In this document: positions 1-22,866 of the stretch, piece by piece | Layout: each line of letters starts with the position of its first letter | Numbering within the stretch: position 1 is the first letter of the stretch | Origin: Priapulus caudatus | Lineage: Eukaryota; Priapulida; Priapulimorpha; Priapulimorphida; Priapulidae | Direction: 5' to 3' | DNA length: 64,000 nucleotides | Assembly (NCBI RefSeq): GCF_000485595.1 | Contig: NW_014577176.1 | Coordinates: forward strand, 175,942 to 239,941 | Made by a program: the position numbers and the translations under genes | The notes under the pieces: generated by a model | The model's input: only the letters and a program-made list of their open reading frames with translations | What the model was told of the DNA's origin: nothing | Database searches by the model: none

Positions 1-330
1 GATGGGGGGGATACCAAGCCACCTACACACGCGGACTGCACATAAACAGATACAGGTACATTCACACGTGCAATCCATGCGTGGTTGCTATTTGCGCTGT
101 TTATTCTAGTGATCTCGCTCAACTAGCTCTGTATTTAAATATATTTTTAGCAATTGGCTAAATGTATGAAAAAGTCACTCCTTGCATGATTGCATGTGGA
201 GTTTTTCCCCGAGTCTCATGAGTGTCTCTCCCGGCTGCCAGAGTATGAAAGCCTGTGAAGGGCCGAATGGATTTGATCAATAAACATAAAAACTGATACA
301 GCGCTGACTTGTCGTTGCCTCTTCATGCAG
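1..330 (+). other. TLK intron, 5' part cut by the window edge
   Basis: No coding segment is visible. The stretch ends in a pyrimidine-rich tract and an AG at 329-330, which forms the acceptor of the first visible TLK exon. Confidence 0.7.
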
Positions 331-10207
<9,877 letters not shown>

Positions 10208-13200
10208 TGATCGGGGCGCCCCCTGGCGTTGTCTCGCGCGCGCACGCCGGGGGACCCCATCGTCGCGTTTGTACATAAATTTGTGATTATTATTATTGCG
10301 CATGTGCTGTGTAAGCACCTGTGTAAGCACCTGTGTAAGGCGCTGTGTAAGGTGCTGTGTAAGCACCTGGCCGTTTCATTCGAGAATTCAAACTGTGAGT
10401 GTGGCACTGCTGTAGGAGTGGTTAAACTGCTAGGGTGGGGAGCGGGAGGGGTAGCGGGAGGGAGTGAGGGGAGCTCGTCTCTGTCTCGGGTAAACCAAGA
10501 CCATGTGTATTATAGTCAAGTGAAATGGCCACTGGTTGTAAAGTGGTTGTTTTGGTAATGCTTTGCATCGAAGCATTTCTGTTTATAACAGAGACTGGCG
10601 CTAGTATTGCTGGTTTTGTTTCATGGAACTATCTATCAATAGAATTACCTTTCAACAATTACAATATAATAACGGTTAACCACGCTAAACGTTCTTATCG
10701 AGAAACTTGTCAAGCCGATGCAGGCAGTGGGATTCTACACAGTATTGCCGGTTGTTATTAGATAGCACTTTTTGTCCGGTATTACAGAAAAGTTACAGTT
10801 AACGTGCAGGTGACAGGGAATGAATCGTTAATCGTATGATTTCCTCAGGCTACAACTGAAAGAGATGTTAACGTGCACTGCAACTCTTCGAGACAAATTG
10901 TGGCGGAAATTGCCCCTATTTCTACTCCATTGTGTCACGAATACTGTGCGCGCTGAGTGTGGAGGGGGGGCTCAGGAACAAAACTCATCGACAAGCATGA
11001 CAAAGTTTTCTTCGGCTGCTATAACATTGGTTTTCTACTGAAGAAAGGTCATCCTTAATAGAGACAGCAAAATGGCCCTAAATGCAAACGATATAACGGA
11101 GCATGGGTCACACGTTTTACCTTTTATGGTGGTTGCGGTGACTGATCCAACTGCTGCACGGCCTCTATGATGCTTCTAAAGGATCCATGTCAGCAAGTTA
11201 ACGGAAGTTCTCCACGGGAAGTTTGTTTAATCGCTACTTCTCGTTTGTTGTGAATTAAGAGTGTCGCACGCCTGCCCCATCGTGAAACCTGCGTCGCAAT
11301 GAAGCCATGTTCCATCTGTTCTGCTTGCCAGTTTATCCAGAGCTTGATGTCGAGGGCCGCATGTGTGATAGTTTGTGGACAATGAAGTTGATGAGAAGGT
11401 GTGTGCAACAGTGCGTGTGAGAGAATGAGGCACGCATCATGATGAGTGTATGTCTGTAGAACGATCGTAGTAAGGCGGTGTTGCACTGTTCGATTGCACG
11501 TACTTGGTTCACTATGAAAGAGGCGAATTGTACACATAATCTCTTGCAAGCTTGTAACTTGCAATGCTCACAGGCAGAGTGTTTCATTTCTTCACACCTT
11601 CTATGTATGGCATAAATGGCACAATGTTATTGTTGTATATATGTAAAGTTGAGTGCAGGTGTATCGTCAGCGAAGAGTGAGAAATCCAACTTTGCGCCCT
11701 TTCCCGGTAATTGTAGGGTCAGAAACCCTGTGGCTACCGACTCATTTCTAGGACTGACTTATAAGGAGGGTTTATAACTAAGGCAGTACATGTACAACAC
11801 CAGGAGTTCAGCACATCCAGATTCAGGATTGTGCAGTCTGTGTTGGGGGCGGGCGGGCGGGGAGGGGGGAGGGTATAGCGTAAATCCACGGTGGAAGAAT
11901 CTACATCTAGACTGGAGAGGACATGTTGTCGTGTTGATGAGCTCTGTGATTTATCGGTACTTAATATTATTGCATCAGGGCGGCAAGCATGCCTGCTCAG
12001 CACGCACGGCAACGACTCACGGAGCCACTACTACTGGCTGCTGATCCGCTAGTGTCACCCTCCAGTTAGCTGGGAATTCTTGAAGTGGGTGGTAGCCTTG
12101 CGTACATGACACGCGTGCGTGTATGTGTGCGTATGCGTGTGCGTGAGTGAACGAGTGAACGGAATGTATTTCGTGAAGGGGAACTATATTTATATGTGAT
12201 AGTTTTGTACTATTCGTGCGAGCGTAGTGGCGGGTATTTAGCGGGGTTAAAGTTGTGGTTCGTTTCCGTAAATTCCGCATCTCTTCGGCAGTATGTGCTG
12301 TGTATGCATTCGATGGTGGAAGGTCCTTCATCATGTTCTTTCCTCGCACGTGCGTGTGTGCGTGCGTGTATGTGCGTGAGTTTGTGTGTGTGTGCCGGGT
12401 AATAATATGTCTATTCTGTGATACTTGTGTGAATATTGGGCCCGATTTCTCTCTCGACTGGCAAGCAGACAGTTGGAACCGTTTCGAACCCGAGGCCCCC
12501 GACCTAGTACGTGCGCACGTGAACGACAATGATTCTTCATGTACGTGCTGTCGCTGCCCAGAGATGGCGCCACAGTTTACCCGGTGTAGTTGTTAATTCT
12601 GGCTGTGTTAGCAGCACCAACACAGCTAAGCGAGATCTGTGAGCATGACAAACCGCCCCATCACCTGCCAGACAACACGTCACGATTCTCGAGTAACTCC
12701 AGATATAACACGTCTTCTCACACGATATAACACTAACTGTCTTACTACTCGCCGACAGCAGCAGCAGCACACCAGGGGGCGCTGACGTGTATATTAGCAC
12801 TGGTCTGTATCGGCTCGAGAACCCCTGTACGTCGCCTTTCACCTCTGTATGCGTCTGCACTGTCGCTAAAGGTTCTACACGACTATTAAAGATGCTTTGT
12901 AGTAGCGTGGTCGGTATCAACTGTAAGGGTTTCTTCTGTCTGTCGTACTGGGGCGATCACGCTGGGGGGGTGGGGTGCTGTCAGACACATCGCGGCTGGC
13001 TACACGTCACACCAAGGCGTCTGTCAACAGTGGAGTGTTCGGCAGCCTACTGTGACGTCACGGCGAAGCAGGTGAGGTCACAGTGAAGCAGGCAGGAGTA
13101 AGCTGCTTATCTTTCTCTCTAGATCTCTCGTTCTTTCTCTCTCTGTCGCGCGCGCTCTTGCTATCTCGCTATCTGTGCACGGCTGCTCTAGGAAATTTTA

Positions 13201-15271
13201 TCAACGCTTAGCGTGGTAGTGGTGATACAGTGGAGAAACGGTGGTTGCCATGTTCATCTGTGTCCCGGTTCGTGGTTTCTAGGGAGATGCGTGGAGGGGG
13301 GGGGGAGTAGTAGGATCAAACTGACTGTTGACGTCTTGTGAAAGTTCACTCGGGAAATTCCTTCTTCAAACTATGATAAAATTATATCACAGCTTTTATT
13401 CCAAATGCAGAATAATGATGTAAGTACTTATGCAAGCACAGCTTTCTGTTTTTGCACAAGGAACAGAAGTATTTATGGAAACAGCCATATTTAATTAAAT
13501 CTCGATGTGTAAAATGCATACCTTTTCATTTTAATCACTGTATAATTTGTGAAAGCAAACTGTAGTTATGCCTCCAAGTTTTGGGAAAGTAAAGATTTAT
13601 TTTCTTTTGAAAAAAAGACAGGTTTTCTGACATTTCTTCATTATTCTCCAGCCACAAAATATCATTACCGGACAATTAAGTACGACAATAGTTGAATGAG
13701 ATCGACTTGATACAATCACGGCTCATGGCGGCTGTGTAGCGAGCGATTCACTAGGACACAGTAAGAACCAGTGGCCGAGCAAAAGGCCTACACGTGTACA
13801 GCTAGGCACATAATAGCTGTCAGGGAAAGTGCCCTAACCTAAAACAATAAAATTTCATAATCGAATTATCTATCATAAGTGAACGAGTCACGAGTGGTCT
13901 TCCCATGGCCATCATCTCACGTTATAATATTGACACAATCACACGATGCATTACCAAGGAGCTTTAACAAACAGTTTAACCATAGTGAAAGACTTGTATT
14001 AAAAAATTGTCTTAAAATACTTGCACGTGACAAATGTATATAATGGCGTCCTTGCAGCCAGCAGCCTTGCAGCCAAATCTAGTCTTATTAACCCATTGCA
14101 TTCTACACAGTGAAGATGAATAACATAACCTATAAGTCAAATCAAGCTCTGGCAAATAAAAACTTATTCACAACAAAATATCTAAGCTAGGCTGATATGT
14201 AAATTTCACCAACTATCTACATCACGTGAAATGCCTACAAATCACTCACAATTTTTAAGGCAGCTTCTTACAAGGGCTATAATATAATATATCCTGTATT
14301 CCTGTATATGTAAATGAATGGGAAAACTTGCAAATGGTCTATTGGAGATTTATAATCAAAATACTTTTACTTCGAGTATACGAACATGGCGTTCACGTGT
14401 CCCCCTGTACATAGAACCAGGCTTGCTCATGATTACTGTTCAGACCCTTCACACACACACTAGCCTGGACACCTGAGGTTACCTCAATTATAACTGCAGT
14501 CAGAAAAGGTATTCATTATTACACATAAAATTACGCATACACTGTGTTTCGCGCACCGTGCAGTGTAGTAATACTTCTACATTAGAAATCAACTTGCTCA
14601 ACTAAATAAACAATAGATTGCGCAGTTAGTGCTTGTAAAAAGTTATGATTTCAATAGATTCAATCATTTAAAATATATCTAGCAATCACAAGCGACAGTC
14701 ACATGTTACCAGCAAGGTGTCACGTGCTTACGATATCATCAATTGTCTCCATTTCCTTAGGCCACATGCCAGCAATGTGACATTTCAGAGGGATACCTTG
14801 ATCAACACCAATCATTCTTATACCAACATCAGTCATTAATTAGGACAGGTGGTTCCATAAAGAAATTACAAAGTGTGTAGCTGAGATTTCTGACATAGTA
14901 GGGTTTTCCTCTAGCACAAGTTACTACGATGAACGACAGATTTTGGTAGACTGTTCGAGAGATGTCTTTTAAATGAGCCATTTTAATCAAAAGGCAATGA
15001 GATTGGGTCAATACAAGTAACTTTACAATAATATGATTATTAAAAATAAAAATATTCTTATCATATACATATACTTAATACAACCATATGAACACACAAC
15101 ATACTTTATCTTTATCAACACCAGGCAGATCTTCATATTGTTTTTTATAGATGTAATATGGAGCCATGATAAATACAATATAAATACGTCGTGAACATTG
15201 TAATACGGCATGAAGCAATGACAAACACGATGTTTACACGTCAACCGCATTACCATGGCAACGCGTCACCG
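10208..15271. other. Intergenic stretch without a recognisable gene
   Basis: It lies between the TLK stop and the ferroportin stop and must include both 3' untranslated regions. The reading frames here are short, overlap on both strands and match nothing I know. Local features are short GT-rich tracts (12110-12150, 12350-12395), G-rich runs (11840-11870, 12964-12975, 13297-13306) and a CT-rich tract near 13110-13150. A 78-codon frame at 10525-10761 starts with a hydrophobic segment but is otherwise featureless. Confidence 0.6.
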
Positions 15272-18200
15272 CTACGCCGTGGGATTCAAGCTGCGCTCGG
15301 ACAGGAACATGTCCGCCTGTCGCTCCGTTACCATGACAGCATCGTTCAGCTTCTCAGGTGGCAAGCAGGACGCCTTCAGCTTCTCAAAGTGGAACAGGTG
15401 ACCTCTGACCTTTCGTGAATAGATGGTGTATGAGAGCCAGCCGAAAGCGACAAACAGGAAGGAGAGGATGATGAGGACGCCGAACTGGTGCGGACTCGGC
15501 AGCAGGATGACTAGTATGAACTTCAACATGTCCATGCACATGTTGAGCGAATGCTGCACGCCGTTGACAATGCCTATCTCTGTCTCGCTAACGTTCTCCT
15601 GCAGGATCTGAGTCATCGACAGATCGATCTGCCACAGTCCTGCAGCAGAGAGAGAGAGAAGGGGAAAGAGAAATGCATTAGAATTTAAGCATTTATACAC
15701 AGACATGTACACGTGCAAGCAACACACACACGCACATGCACTCGTGCACACACGTATGCACGCACGCACACGCACACGCACACGCACACACACACACATA
15801 TCAAGAGCTGATAAAACATGCCTTCCAGGTGCATGAATGCATGCATCAACTTAGATATTGTGCAGACAGCCCCACACAGTTCCGTGCCCTTCTGTAAATA
15901 TGTTCATATGAATGTCAACAGAGGCACATTCAAATCGCAGTGATAGAGTAATCAAAGCCGACGCTGTAATCTGTATGATACGCACGGGAATTCGATGCAG
16001 GGAGAAACACAACTCACCAAATCGTGACAGAACAGTTCCCACGAGGAACAGTATGATGGAAATTTGAACGCTTGGAACACTGACGCCTGGCATGGAGGTA
16101 GCCACCTGCCCCTCAACAGTCGTGGCTGACGGTGATGCAGTCGTAAAGACGTAGTCTTCCTCACTGACGTTAAACGAACTACTGCTGTCGCCCATTAGAA
16201 CAGACTTGTCGCGTAAGCTCTTCCGGACGGGCAAGGAGTCGTTCCGCTCTGTGACCGTCTCAACATGACTCAGGTTGAAAGGCGTTCCAGGCGCCCACAC
16301 AGATGCCAGGCATATAACCAGCATGCTCAGCTGCAAGATAGCAACGTATAACAAACACTTGCAGAGGCACGGTTAATTGATGCTAAATTTAACAGGTAAG
16401 TAAATTGTGCGGGCCATTTACGAGCTTGGCCCAACATTGCGATCGATTACGTAGACCTAATAACAACTATGGAAAGTCTGCAACAAAATTTAAGGATGTC
16501 CACGGACAGTTGAGAAGAGGAAATTTTCGCAAAACATTTTACACGCCCTCCACATCATCAGCAAGCGTGTGCTAAATGCACCGGCAAGATCATTTCACCG
16601 AAGAGGTGGCAATCTCAGCTCATGTCGATACGAAAATATTTGAATGGAGACATTCCAGATAATCCACGTGACGGTCAACCTACTTGAAAGAAGAAGGCGA
16701 ATAGGCCGGTGCGCTCTACACCAATTCTCCTGCGGACGAACGGGTAACAGATGGTCCCCAGAATGCCTGTCACTGATCCCAGAGCCATCATGATGCTGAG
16801 CATGGACTCTGATAAGCCCTGACTGTAGGCATAACCTGCAAATTCACAACATAGTAGCTGAAGGTTTATTTTTGACAAGAATTAAGTCTCAGAGATTAGC
16901 CTTGGCAACATTTCACTGCGAATCACTAGGTATTATATTATATATAATAATATGCGATATTAATATATTATTTATATGTTATTGCATTAATATATTATTT
17001 TCATTATTATCATTATTATTTTCAAGTCCTTTTACTTGCTCAACAAAGATCAAGATTATCTAACACGTGACAGCTAATAGTATATGTCACCTGAAGGGCA
17101 AGGGCAAATTAAGTTTAGGTACTAAAATAATTTTCTGATGGGATACAGGTTGGTCAATTACCTATTGTTACACTATCAAAGCCAATCACTGTCATGTAGA
17201 GCAAAGCAAGCCCGATGCCAGCTGGTGCCACACAGTGGTGCAAGTACGTGTACCAGGCATTATACCACGCAACGAACACCGAGCACTTTCCACCCCAGCA
17301 AACTGTCGAGGAATCAATGCAGATCGCACGTATAAAACCAGAATAGCAACCTCAAAATCTAGCAAATACTATCAAGCCTACAATGGTAAATGAAAAAATA
17401 TGTCATGCTCTCAATAAAGCTTTTGTCACTTAACTCAATACATTTTATTTTAACATTATTACTAATCAGAATTTTTTAAAGACTGCTATGACTTATCGTT
17501 AACACTATTCATACCTTTGTCTTTGCGACTCTGCAGCTTCACTACAGTTTCTTTGTATGGTAGATCATCTTGATCTGTTGTCAGAGCCAGGATTCCTCCA
17601 CTATACGCTGGAACGTCATCGACTGGGGAAAAATCGCCTTCAAGAACAGATAGTATGTGCTTAGTGAGCAATTCCGTAGCATTAAACGAGTCCCACAAAA
17701 TAAACTTTTACTTCATGCATTTTACAGTCAGGAATTTAAGTTAGAATCAGAGTCACCTCTATAGCACAAAGGTCACCGGAAGCCCTATTATGTGCACGCT
17801 GATAATTTTACCTCTGTCCTCTTGGTCTTTGTGTCTATCTAACGGAATCTTCACTGACGATGATTCTCCGCTATTAATGTAGGATACTCGCTGTCCTTCT
17901 GCCTGTAAAGTGCATGGCTTTGCCTCCCCCGTGTCAGTAGAGCAGCCATTATTGTCCCTGCCTTCAGCGGACATTAGAGCCTTGTGTTCAGGTGTAGGAA
18001 GTGGCTCGCTCTGGGGGTCAATTGCTCCAGCATTATCAGTGCCTACTGTAAGACAGTTTGACATGCAGTTTTAAACCAAAAACTAGAAACGCGGGGGTAT
18101 GCATTTTCAGTGACCAGTAAAAACTATAGTCCAATAAAATGACAAGATGAAATGTTGTGAGACCATGCATTACCACGACGTAATAATATAATGTAGTTTT

Positions 18201-20104
18201 CCATAACTGCTAAGTATTTGCTGCATCCGTAGAAGTAAAAAATCGTGACCGCATTATTATACCTTTGGTTTTTGTCAATCTCAGGTTCTTCACTGCCAGC
18301 TGTGGGAAACTCTTGTACAGCATCCATATTAACCAGTACTCTGCAGCCATGGAAACAACGTTCCAGCCAGCGATGGCGATGCAGCTGATCTTTATTGATG
18401 CATACGTCATCAGCTGTCCCACGACAATGGGAGCGAGGATGTTGGTTGTCAGATCAATCCTACGCATCCACGCATTGATGTCTACAGAGTAAATAACGAT
18501 AACCTATAATATCACACATTACATATCAATCCCATCTTTCCTTGTATGAACTGGTACATTCTTGATGGCTACTGAAACCTGAATCAGGCTACTGCACGAA
18601 ATACGCATTCAGAAAAACGTGTAACGAATATTTTTCACTATTAACTTAAAATGGTACAGTTGATTCTAAAAAGAACATGAGCCTCAAATGAATGACACTT
18701 ATGAAATATACAGGGTTTTTGACATACACATGACATCGCTTTAAAAACCAAGTAACACCATCTACAGCGATATTGGAAAACAGATAATAAGAAAGAGATT
18801 ACTAACTTGCAAGCTTGGACTTGTTACCGGCGACTATGACAACCACCCAATCACGTTGCATACTGATCTGCATTGCCATGGACGACAGTTGACTGACGAT
18901 CGCTAGAGCTATGATCACAGCCTCAAACAGATACATTGCCCATGCGTTTCCCGGTTCCCGGAGAATCTCCGTGTACCGCATCAGTATAAGGATGCTGAGC
19001 GCATTGATGCAGATGGTGAAGTTATTGATGAATAGAGAGTAGCGTATGACTGGAAAGAAAACAAACAACAGATATTTTGTCTCTCTGTTAAAATTAATAT
19101 AAGGAAAATTATGTTTTATCAATTACCTTAAGTAAAGCACAAGATATCTGAATGACAGCAACACAGGAAAAGTTATTGAAGTCTTGTTATTTCGTCTACC
19201 TTTCAGTCTCGGTGTCCGATCAACCCAGTCACCAACAACAGCTGCGAGAATGAGGATGCAGAGGCCATTTGCAAAACCATACGTTGCTACTAAACGCAAA
19301 GATTCCTGAGACAATATCACCAGGAATAGTCCAACGGAAAATTTCCACATTCTGTCTCCCTGAAACAAGTGAAAACTAGTATGATGAAATAGGCATTCCA
19401 GGAAACGATATTCTGAATGACGTTTGTGAATTTAGCAACAGGCATCGTAAGAAGAAAGGTAAGTGATAATAGCACAATTTATGTGTCTATAGAATGTGCT
19501 ATATTATAGTATTATACTATACTATACTGTGTTTACATGTTCCCTCTATAGATATGTTCATGCTAGGCTAAGTACATTACTATTGATTGAAACGTTGAAA
19601 TACATGAGAAATTACTATCAGTATTTATAGCTACAAGTAAATATTTATGCATTTTATGCAATGCAATTAAAAGTTGTATGCTTAAATGTATATATGTACC
19701 CATGAGGACATTGTGTGTGCGAGATATAGTGGCCATATCTCTTTAACCTCTGATGAACCTTGATTCTTTGTTGATTCTGGTGTTCCTATAACAAACGACT
19801 CCAATTCACAAATATTTCTTTTCAATAATTATATCAATGATATATTATTTCACTGCTAGCTTGATTTGAAATCCTGTGTGACAACACTTAACTCTATATC
19901 CTTAAAATGATATTATATATGTATAACGTTACTGTCGTTACATAATGAGGAGTACGTGAGGCACATTTGTTACATTATAGTTGAGTTAATTGTTCTACCT
20001 CCATTTTCATCGGTAGTATCATTACTTCTACTTGTAACAATTGGCCTCTCATTGGTATGCTCATTCCCAACATCACTTTCCCGAGCCAAGTCCTCGTCAG
20101 CCAT
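15272..20104 (-). CDS. SLC40A1: Ferroportin iron exporter, SLC40 family (complete, 11 exons)
   Basis: Plasma-membrane ferrous iron exporter of the major facilitator superfamily. Coding exons in transcription order: 20104-19999, 19785-19700, 19359-19200, 19049-18807, 18481-18263, 18045-17812, 17622-17515, 17302-17162, 16835-16684, 16330-16018, 15639-15272. Phases agree throughout and give 709 residues; the human protein has 571. Diagnostic stretches are LYLAHTMSSWGDRMWKFSVG, VGDWVDRTPRLK, MQRDWVVVIVAG, RRIDLTTNILAPIVVGQ, GLALLYMTVIGFDSVTIG, GYAYSQGL, and LLQENV-type TQILQENVSETEIGIVNGVQ. The extra length is mainly in the acidic, serine-rich central cytoplasmic loop, spread over three small exons, and in a long extracellular loop before the last helices. 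The aspartate of WGDRMW is kept. The cysteine of the human GFDC motif, used for hepcidin binding and metal coordination, is serine here. The start ATG follows a probable acceptor, so a 5' untranslated exon lies upstream. Confidence 0.95.
15715..15800. repeat. (CA)n-rich microsatellite in a ferroportin intron
   Basis: Imperfect CACACG/CACA repeat in the intron between the last two coding exons of ferroportin. Confidence 0.85.
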
Positions 20105-20139
20105 CCTGTACTGCAACAATAAACAGTAACACTACGGTT

Positions 20140-20603
20140 TAAAGATGCCGTCGTAGCCTAGTGGTTAGGCCACGTATACTGTCCACTGAAGGCTGTGAGT
20201 TCAATCCCCGGCCGGGGCAGTAAATTTTATCAAGGTGTAAAAACCTGTCCCTCAACATTGGAGACTGTGAATCTCACGTGGCTCGGATGACCACGTAAAA
20301 TGGCGGTCCCGTCTCCAGTAATACGAAAGGCAAATGAGGACGTAAAAGAACCACTGAGGGCGCAAAAACAAACTCTGGCTGTGACCACCCTCAGTGCCAT
20401 TCGCTGTAGCTATATAGCGCTGTTGATTCAAAGATAGAGATGATGTCCAGGACGGTGATAGGATAGGATGATGTTTATTACTGGACATGCTCTCTCTCCT
20501 TGAGCCGCGCTGTTGGCGGACAGAAAGGAGTGGCGACCCCTACAGAAAGAAATAATAACAACTTCCCGAGGAAACTCGAAATAATAATTATTATTATTAT
20601 TAT
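20140..20603 (+). mobile_element. Complete tRNA-derived SINE with target-site duplication
   Basis: The head has a polymerase III A box (GTAGCCTAGTGGTTAGGCC) and a B box (GAGTTCAATCCCC) at normal spacing. A tRNA-unrelated body of about 370 bases follows, ending in an (ATT)n tail. The 13-bp sequence TAACACTACGGTT flanks it exactly (20127-20139 and 20604-20616). This is a full-length insertion by target-primed reverse transcription, just upstream of the first ferroportin coding exon and probably in its 5' untranslated intron. I do not recognise the family. Confidence 0.88.
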
Positions 20604-20792
20604 TAACACTACGGTTAAAAATAAATGTATAAAACTATCAACAAAGCTAACTGTCAGTACATTGATTACACGTGATACAATACGACTATAACGAATTCTT
20701 CACAGTCCAGGAGCCTGCAATCCAGCAGGAGAGAGTCCAACATTGCTCAGCTCGACAAAGTGCCACCGGTTACACCGGCCGTGTAGGTAACT

Positions 20793-20876
20793 AAGGTAGT
20801 AGTACTAGTAGTACGATAGTACTAGTAGGACTACTACTACTAGTACTACTACTACTACTACTAGTAGTACTAGTAC
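20793..20876. repeat. Self-complementary TAC/TAG simple repeat
   Basis: A run of TAGTAC, ACTAGT and TACTAC words that is largely its own reverse complement and could fold into hairpins. It lies upstream of ferroportin. Confidence 0.75.
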
Positions 20877-21990
20877 CCACTGTACTGTGTAGTGTGTACG
20901 GTACAGTATAAAAAGTTTCCATTTTCATTTTCCCAACACTGAGCGCTAGACTAGTGAGTAGTGAATCGGTTTAAGACCTCTTTACATATCAGACATATCA
21001 CAAACATCGTGGTAAAACTTACGTATGGTTAGCCTCAGCTTGAGCTTTTCACAACGTTTTGCGATCAGCGATACAAACTAACATCGGTTCACATTGTTTT
21101 TATTTTCTCTAGACTTCGCTCGCCACTAGATGGTGCTGTCGATACCAGCGCCATCGTGCGGCGCGGTGTGTGCACTGATCTAATCATCTAACAAGTTTGT
21201 CAGATCAATAAATAAAAGTAAAAAAGTACTAATAAGTACATGGAAATACATTTAAATTAAAATAAATAGTATTACCACCCAATTTAGCTTTAGCAACATA
21301 AGTTGTCCTGCATCAAATTAATATTATAGCAACTGTCACTAACTATGCTTTTGCTCCAACTGTGGTGTGATACTCCATTACGCATTAGGAGTGTTAGTGT
21401 TCCCAACTTTAATGTCATTAATGGTCATAATAACATATATATATATATACATGGTCATGGTCATATATTAGTTTGTGGTTTAATGTCATTTAGGTTAGGG
21501 TTAGGGTTATCAATCATTAATCATTAATGATATCAAAGTTGGGAACTCCTAATGGAGCATTAGCCCAACTGCGCCAGTAATCGAATTCTTTTGTCATTTA
21601 GCAATAAGCAAATTTTCTGCATCAAAATAGAGCTTGAGAGTTACAGAAATATTAATATAATAAGAAATAGAAATTCCAGTCTATGTGAATTAATTTTAAT
21701 GCGCATAATTAAAAACACAGGTGACAAAGATGGAACATACATCTAATCATGTATTTATTGATTGCTTTATTTACTACAATGTCAACTGACATTTCTACAT
21801 TCATCTAAAATTGTAATTTGTTAAACATCATAATATGAACATAGATTAACCAATGTACTACAACAGTTACTAATAAAGGGAAACTTTTAAAACATTATTT
21901 AGTAAAGTTAACACTAACGATAGCAAAGCAAACATTACAGTAGAAATTTTTGCCAGATGTCTAAAGAAAGGATTGGATGCCACTGTTCCT

Positions 21991-22818
21991 CTACCTAATG
22001 CTATTGTTTAAAAACTGCACGAAAGCAGGACCGATTTTGTTGATATCCATCGGATGAGTCTTGGTGTATGATATAAACCGTCTTCGATGCCCACGCAGCT
22101 CCGCCATGCTCATCGTCTTAACTAACTCAACTTTCTCCTCAGAACTTGGTACGTGAACGCTGTCGCCGACGACACTGGTTTTCTGCGAATCCAACACGCA
22201 AGCGACAATGCCTTGCGTCACTCTATCGAGCTCGTACACAAAGTTCGTAGACGACAGTGGCTGGGACTGCGTTGCCATGTTCGGAGGTGGTGCTTTTCGC
22301 TGGAGAAGAGCATCACATATGAGATGACACTGCATTGCGTCCCCCGGATGAACGGAGAACAGCGGCGAGTCCCAGCGATGGCGTCCGTCCGGCGTCTCGA
22401 ACCTTGCGACGATGTTGTGTAGGATGTCGTCATCATACCTCTCAGCCTCCGCCCGCGCTCCATTCCACGCGGCAGCAACGGTCTCCGCTGCGTCGCAGTG
22501 CACCACGCAACTCGGCGTCTGTGCGGCCTTGGCAACGCAGAACAGTTCGTAACGAAAGCCCTTGATGTAGTTTAGTGAGTCGAGGATCACGACAGCATGT
22601 CTGTCGATCGTGCGCTGCACTGCGGCCTTCAGTGCCGCCCGGTGCTCCTTCTCCTGCCTCGCATCGGCAAACACCAAGTTCCGATCGACACCGAGCGTGT
22701 GATCGCTGATGAGATGCACGCAATTCTCAGGATGCTCTCTAAACAGATACTGCTGCAGCTCTGCTGCCCGAGAGCTCTTTCCACTGCTAGGGAAGCCGCA
22801 GAAAATCACCAGCGGCAT
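21991..22818 (-). CDS. KTI12: KTI12 homologue, Elongator-associated P-loop protein
   Basis: A single open exon of 275 codons starting MPLVIFCGFPSSGKSSRA. The P-loop G-FPSSGKS lies within the first 16 residues. The segment VILDSLNYIKGFRYELFCVAK, near residue 80-100, is the characteristic KTI12 region, where an aspartate sits in a Walker-B-like strand. KTI12 binds tRNA and regulates the Elongator complex that modifies wobble uridines; it is related to PSTK. It is shorter than the human protein (354 residues), mostly through a shorter linker between the nucleotide-binding domain and the C-terminal domain. The ATG is immediately in front of the P-loop strand as in other family members. The C-terminal part ends MDINKIGPAFVQFLNNSI, the typical end of the family. 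The lack of introns agrees with the intronless human gene. Confidence 0.93.
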   Translation of the reverse strand: MPLVIFCGFPSSGKSSRAAELQQYLFREHPENCVHLISDHTLGVDRNLVFADARQEKEHRAALKAAVQRTIDRHAVVILDSLNYIKGFRYELFCVAKAAQTPSCVVHCDAAETVAAAWNGARAEAERYDDDILHNIVARFETPDGRHRWDSPLFSVHPGDAMQCHLICDALLQRKAPPPNMATQSQPLSSTNFVYELDRVTQGIVACVLDSQKTSVVGDSVHVPSSEEKVELVKTMSMAELRGHRRRFISYTKTHPMDINKIGPAFVQFLNNSIR

Positions 22819-22866
22819 GTTCTTTCAATGTTTTGTATACGATATAGTTGCACTTCAATGGAAAAA

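Larger units (their letters stand above)
20105..21990. other. Ferroportin upstream region and KTI12 3' flank
   Basis: It holds the complete SINE at 20140-20603, a TAC/TAG simple repeat near 20793-20876, and AT-rich DNA down to the KTI12 stop. Ferroportin's promoter and 5' untranslated exon must lie here but are not pinpointed. TTTATT (AATAAA on the minus strand) near 21752 is a possible KTI12 polyadenylation signal. Confidence 0.6.

Noticed and set aside
10525-10761. 78-codon frame with a hydrophobic N-terminus downstream of TLK
   Set aside because: Could mimic a signal peptide, but there is no family similarity, no splice partner and it probably lies in the TLK 3' untranslated region.
12017-12529. 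170-codon minus-strand frame with His/Thr-rich sequence
   Set aside because: It covers GT-rich repeat sequence, has opposing frames of similar length and no motif or splice context.
20600-21200. Search for an iron-responsive element upstream of ferroportin
   Set aside because: A minus-strand CAGTGG word near 20875 has only a four-base stem around a seven-base loop, and other CAGTGN words have no stem, so no element is supported.
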